From: Ceratopteris richardii
Lineage: Eukaryota > Streptophyta > Polypodiopsida > Polypodiales > Pteridaceae
DNA length: 64,000 nt
NCBI GenBank assembly: GCA_020310875.1
Contig: CM035437.1
Span: 50,735,027 to 50,799,026 of the forward strand
Direction of reading: 5' to 3'
The position numbers were made by a program, and so were the translations under genes. Shown one piece after another: positions 59,357 to 64,000 of this stretch (position 1 is the first letter of the stretch; every line of letters starts with the position of its first letter). The notes beneath the pieces are model-generated. The model was not told the DNA's origin and made no database searches. It saw nothing but the letters and a program-made list of their open reading frames with translations.

Positions 59357-60970
59357 TGTTGGAAACAATGTCATATAGAACATAGTTCATGGTCTAATAT
59401 AACTCAGTTTCTAGCATGAATAGAACTCAATCCTACTCCCTCTAAGAGGAAACGATGCTAACAGCGGCCAGCGTCACAGCATGTATAGCTTTTAAACAAG
59501 CTCCTTGTACAACCAAAATGTGATGGGCGCGTGGCTACGTCCTCTGTCTCTTATCCGACCCACCAGGGTTCAAATCCCCTTGGCGACAGCGCGCGGCATC
59601 TTTTAATCTAATGCTTTTGTTAAATAAAGCAAACGGCGACGGACAGCTCTTCGCGATTTAATTTAGATTTTTACGATATGATCACTATGAAGAAGATTTA
59701 TGCGAACGTAGCTTTATTGATAAGCTTTTCAAGGGAACAAGAATACTATATAAACAAGTGCTTGGCTCACTTGTATTCATCCTTCACCTAGGATCAACAC
59801 AAGCTTTCTAGAGCTTGGACCTCAGTAGAGGTGGTGTTTCTTCTAGCACATGGGGCAGCCATGGTGCTAACTTGAAGCATGTTGAGGAGCAGCTATGGAG
59901 TTCTTCTTGGTGATTCTTCTTGGAGAAGATGAAGGGTGTGCTCACACTCTAGCTCATGGAGAGGAGGTCATCTCTTGTTCATGGCAAGAAGACTTGATTA
60001 TTAGCAGCTTGATGGTGAGGATCGCCCATCTACATGATGTATTTGAAGATCATCTTCTACAGGAAGATGTTAGGCTGAAGATTATCTTCTACAAGAAGAT
60101 GTCTGGCTACTTCAAAGACATTGGATGGGACCATCTACATGATTTTGAAGATTATCTTCTACAGGAAGATATTAGGTTGAAGATTGTCTTCTACAAGAAG
60201 ATGTCGGGCTACTTCAAAGACATTAGATGGTGATTAACATAAGATTCACATCTTATGTTAAGTATTCAGGTACATATTCTCTTTATGCACACAGGTACTA
60301 CTTGAAGTTTATGGAGGCTGTGGCGTTCATATCAGAAGGAGTCCTATTCGGCATAGGTACAAGAGAATCAGTACTTATATGCTTTATGCATATTTTTATG
60401 AGGTGTTTGTGAAGGTGTGTTCACATGAGTTTGAGGATTTCCGGCAACAATCTTGTTAGCATTCTATGCTACTTTATAAGTATGTGATCTTTTCACACAC
60501 GTATCTAACTTAGGGTCTTCCATAGCCTAAGTTTAGATGTAGGTTTATTGACCATCAGTTTCACACTGATCCTTCCTCATTCAGTCACTCATATTCACTC
60601 TTCTATAACCTATTAGGTCACACATCTCATGTATATTCAGATTACTGCCCACACATCTGAATATGTTTGTTACATTGTACATTCACTCATACATCTATTT
60701 CTCATCACATAGAATGGTTGAGAATTTTACTCCCACATTGTACATTGAACATTGGTATATATGATACTATGAGTAAGCGATGGCTTACGTAACACCTTAC
60801 ACATGTCGTCTATTCTTTCTCTATCTTTGTCTCATCATCTGTATGATTAAGTTGTGATATGTTCATGTTTTGTCAATATGGAAGATTGCTGGAATTAATG
60901 TTGTACATGACTGGAACTATGGAACCATGGACCTGTGACATGAGCCTAAGGGCCTACCTCACTTCCAACA
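59357..60970 (+). repeat. LARD LTR 2 (1614 bases), shared middle LTR
   Basis: Full-length version with the 282-base segment missing from LTR 1. It contains the B box at 59567-59577, TATATAA at 59747-59753 and a two-unit repeat at 60027-60230. A 112-codon frame (59895-60233) comes from that repeat and has no recognised domain. Confidence 0.94.
60027..60230 (+). repeat. Two-unit tandem repeat (about 100 bases each) in LTR 2
   Basis: Units 60027-60131 and 60132-60230 both begin CATCTACATGAT and contain GAAGATTATCTTCTACA-like blocks. LTR 1 keeps only the last part of unit 2, from AAGATTG on, so its 282-base loss removes unit 1 and about half of unit 2. Confidence 0.85.
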
Positions 60971-63940
60971 TTTGGTATCAGAGCACTAAGGTTTTGGTTT
61001 CAGAACTTTAGATCTTTGGCATCAATGCATTAAGGCTCATTCATAATCCCACGTTCCTAGAATTCCAGTTTTACAACATATGATTTGAAAGCATCTTCTA
61101 ATATTTGACATTTGACATACACACTTAATCTAGATGAGTAGAGATTTGAGAATTAGACACTTCAGTTACATTCATCAGTGTGGAGTATGAAGTTGATGAT
61201 CTGTTAGCAGCAAAATATTTTTGGAAGAGTATGCAAATACTTTACAAAAGTATTATTTGAAGACCCAGACTTGATGAAGAGAAGACTACTTCAAATTCAA
61301 GGAAGAACAATGGTTTAGAGAAGATGAAGAAATCAGATCAACATCAAATCACAGGTATCAGTTTCTACTATCAGATTATCATTTGCAGGTCATATCTTAG
61401 AAGAGCAGTTATGAAGAGATTTTGAAGGTTTCAAGGAGTGCTTTTATACGCTTTCATCATTTGAAAGTTAAAGCATTAGCTACATCAAAACAGGTATCTA
61501 GAGGTTTTTCTAGAGAGTTTTGAGAAGATCTCTTTCATGGCAAGAAAGTTCATCTAAGAAGACAAGCGCAGAGATGAGATGAGTTTTTTCAGCCAATTTT
61601 CTATTGTAAGTTAGTTGGATATCAAGGTACAAATGTATCTAGAGAAGGTAACTCTAGAAGGGTAATTCATCATTCATACAAAAGATTGGTGAATTTAGTC
61701 GATTCAGACATTTGAAGCAGAATTTTGATTCAGAGATATGAGGAGATGATAAAACATGTTTCTATATTCAACTTCCATTTATATACCATGTTTGTTTTAT
61801 CTCTTACTCTAAGCATTAGAGGAAGAGAAAAGTTCATTTGAAGAGGTCAAGAGTGTTTGCTACTTCAAGATGAAGAGAAAAAAAGGTATGGAAGTGAAGT
61901 TTGAAGATGTTAACATCATCAGGTGGAAGAAAGATGCAGAAGAAGAAAGTCCATCATTTCCAAAAGAAAAGTAAGGCTTCCTTTTCTCATATATTTTCCA
62001 TATACTTTTCCTATTTTATCCTCTACATCCAAAGACAAGTCTACGAGAGCATCTTGTTTAAAGAAGAAGCAGTTTCTTGTTTTGCATTACACTTGGTCAT
62101 GATTTAGTAGATTTGACAAAGAATTGCATTGAGAGAAAGAAAAGCAGCAGATATATGTTTTAACTCATATATGTATGAGTTATGTTTTAGTTGAAGCTTT
62201 TAAGCAGGCATCTTATATGTTCCCTCAAAGAATTCTTGGAGTGTCAATACAGAGCTACTTGGTATATGACAAGTTGCAGAGAAGTATATTTCTTCTTTAT
62301 CTAACTCTTAAGGTAAAAGAGTTTTTTGTAGCAGATGTTGAAGACTTGGGTTGAGGTTTTATGTTTGGAAAAGGTTACCTCATATTCAGTATTTTCAGAA
62401 AACTTCAGAATATTCAGAATCTTGTTGATGTACGAGTCAATGAAGAATCTACTTTCAATGATTGTCTAGATTTTTGGATACATGTTTGTATTCCAAAAGG
62501 TGTTCCATCATATCCTATAACTTGATTGAGAAGTGGAGTTAGCCAAAAGAAAGTCAAGCAGGTACTGTCACATTTCACCCGGGTAAAATATGAAAGTTAT
62601 GAAGTATCAACTTGCAGCTTTTGGAGTTCTCAAGGTGAGAAGTTTGTCCACTTATGGTTCAAGTAGGAATTTCAGATTCCTTAAAGGATTTGTTTGAAGA
62701 AAAGTTTTACAACTTTTTGAGAAGCATGGACACTTGGAGACATTCAGGTAGCAAATCAAACATTCAGACATGAAGGTTTGATAAGAGTAGATTCTACACA
62801 GGAGAGATCATTGATCTTGGATAGATCTTGTATGATCTTGAGTATTTATGATTCAATTGTCTATCCTTTGTTTGATAAGGTTCTTAGCATTGGAAGAAGT
62901 AAGTCAAAGATTCAGATTCTATCAGATTTGTGTTGCAGAGAAAAAGAAGATACTTGTTATGTTACAGAAAAATATGGATCCTAAAACTTTTGTTTCAGAT
63001 ACAAGTATTGATCACTAAATATCAGATTTATTGAAAGAAGGAAGACGTTCCACATTTCATAAAGTCTGATATATTTGAAGAATACTGGATACTAGTGTTA
63101 AGTCATCCAGGGGGTGATGAAACATGAAGATTTATTTTCAAGCCATATGTGAAAGAATGCAGATTCATACCTACAGGTATTCCTATTTCAGGTATTCCTA
63201 TATTTCCTTTGTCAGGTTCTCTTTATGTTCCAGCTTTGTAAAAAGAAGGAAGAAGAAGAATGTTTGGAGAAAGTTCCTGTTAGGATGTTCCTGTTCAGGA
63301 GAAGGTTCCAAAGCTCTATTGAAGAGAAGCTTGATATTTTAGAAAGGTTTATTTCAAAAGTGCGCACATCTATGTTTATACCAAGTTCTGAAGGAAAGAG
63401 GTATGAAGGATTTAAAGGATGAAGACATGATGACATCATAGATTTTTTGACTCATATTGACTTGAGTACAGTGAGAGATGAACCAGCAATGTTCATAATG
63501 CACTAAGTTGTGAGTTGACAGTCACAGTTCCAGGATTTAGTTCCTAATTTTGTTTAGTGTATTTACATGACGGAGCAAAAGTACGTTGAGAAACCTTATT
63601 GGAAGGTAAATGCAAATATGTGGATCCTAGTGTATGTTTTCAGGTTTTTGAAGACAGGAGATAGCAGGTGCAGAGACAGTACATGCTACATTTGTTGAGC
63701 AGTGATTGCTTGATGTGTACACTATTGGATATCTAGTTTGCATATTTTCTCAAGTATTATGGTTCATATTCAGCAAGTTCAGGTTTTTTGAAGGAAAGTC
63801 AAATTCAGTTTTGAAGAAGATTTTTAAAAGAACAAGTTCTGAAGTACGACAGTACAAGCTTGAAGCTTGTGATAGTTTGCAGTTTGTGACAGATTGCAGA
63901 TCCAGTCCAGGTTGTACCAATATGACATTGCAGGGGGGAT
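60971..63940 (+). other. LARD internal region 2, non-coding
   Basis: 2970 bases, nearly identical to 56403-59356. The 16 extra bases are a 15-base duplication near 63180-63200 (TATTCCTATTTCAGG block) and one A near 63395. It ends CAGGGGGGAT at 63940. Confidence 0.9.
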
Positions 63941-64000
63941 TGTTGGAAACAATGTCATATAGAACATAGTTCATGGTCTAATATAACTCAGTTTCTAGCA
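63941..64000 (+). repeat. LARD LTR 3, first 60 bases
   Basis: TGTTGGAAACAATGTC and onward, identical to the LTR 1 and LTR 2 starts up to the window end. Confidence 0.93.

Larger units (their letters stand above)
55071..64000 (+). mobile_element. Tandem non-autonomous LTR element (LARD-like): LTR-internal-LTR-internal-LTR
   Basis: Three LTR starts (TGTTGGAAACAATGTC) lie at 55071, 59357 and 63941. The first two LTRs end TTCCAACA at 56402 and 60970, giving an 8-base terminal inversion, TGTTGGAA/TTCCAACA. Each is followed by TGGTATCAGAGC, and each internal region ends in GCAGGGGGGAT. The internal regions (2954 and 2970 bases) have no gag, protease, integrase or RT, so mobility would depend on another element. 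LTRs and internal copies are almost identical apart from a 282-base and a 16-base indel total. The middle LTR is shared. The array is truncated by the window end. Confidence 0.93.

Overview
This window is land-plant nuclear DNA and consists almost entirely of transposable elements. I see no bacterial-style genes, no CRISPR array, no rRNA gene and no intact host gene. The evidence for a plant is plant-type Ty1-copia and Ty3-gypsy polyproteins, initiator-tRNA-Met primer sites (TGGTATCAGAGC), a CACTA terminus with subterminal GCGACGG-like motifs, a TNP2 transposase and a LINE zf-RVT tail. Long (TA)n and TATG/TGTA tracts and nested young-in-old insertions suggest a large, repeat-rich genome. A fern, lycophyte or gymnosperm would fit, but the sequence does not settle it.

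Layout. (1) 1-11427 is the right part of a CACTA element. It has a decayed minus-strand TNP2 gene whose 5' half contains a SET-like (histone methyltransferase-type) domain, and a short plus-strand three-exon gene resembling the plant Transposase_24 group. A Ty1-copia element (family A, 3735-8824) is inserted in a microsatellite between them. (2) 11428-14648 holds two head-to-tail copies of a 1.5-kb copia gag/protease/integrase pseudogene. (3) 14649-31291 is old debris: a gypsy 3' end, two decayed copies of one gypsy gag (minus), a 5'-truncated LINE, a copia RNase H scrap and unrecognised minus-strand coding remnants. (4) 31292-46721 is a Ty3-gypsy element of Tat-like type on the minus strand, with both LTRs and GATC flanks. 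It carries a coiled-coil coding region downstream of integrase. A nearly intact Ty1-copia element (family B, 39683-46110, target duplication TTATC) sits inside its leader. (5) 46722-51330 is an older minus-strand gypsy, into which the previous one apparently inserted. It shows two integrase-type zinc modules and a protease-like domain after integrase. An inverted RNase H scrap follows. (6) 51510-52070 is a GATAC-rich degenerate repeat. (7) 52171-55070 is a second, internally deleted copy of copia family A. Its reverse transcriptase is cut at 55071 by (8) a tandem non-coding LTR element (LARD-like) arranged LTR-internal-LTR-internal-LTR, which runs off the window end.

The elements do not form a pathway. 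They record successive insertions: old gypsy, then younger gypsy, then copia B; CACTA, then copia A; and a decayed copia A copy, then the tandem LARD. The least expected items are the SET-like domain in a CACTA transposase gene, the shared-LTR tandem LARD with a tRNA-like pol III box in its LTR, the post-integrase coiled-coil region, and the duplicated zinc module of the old gypsy.
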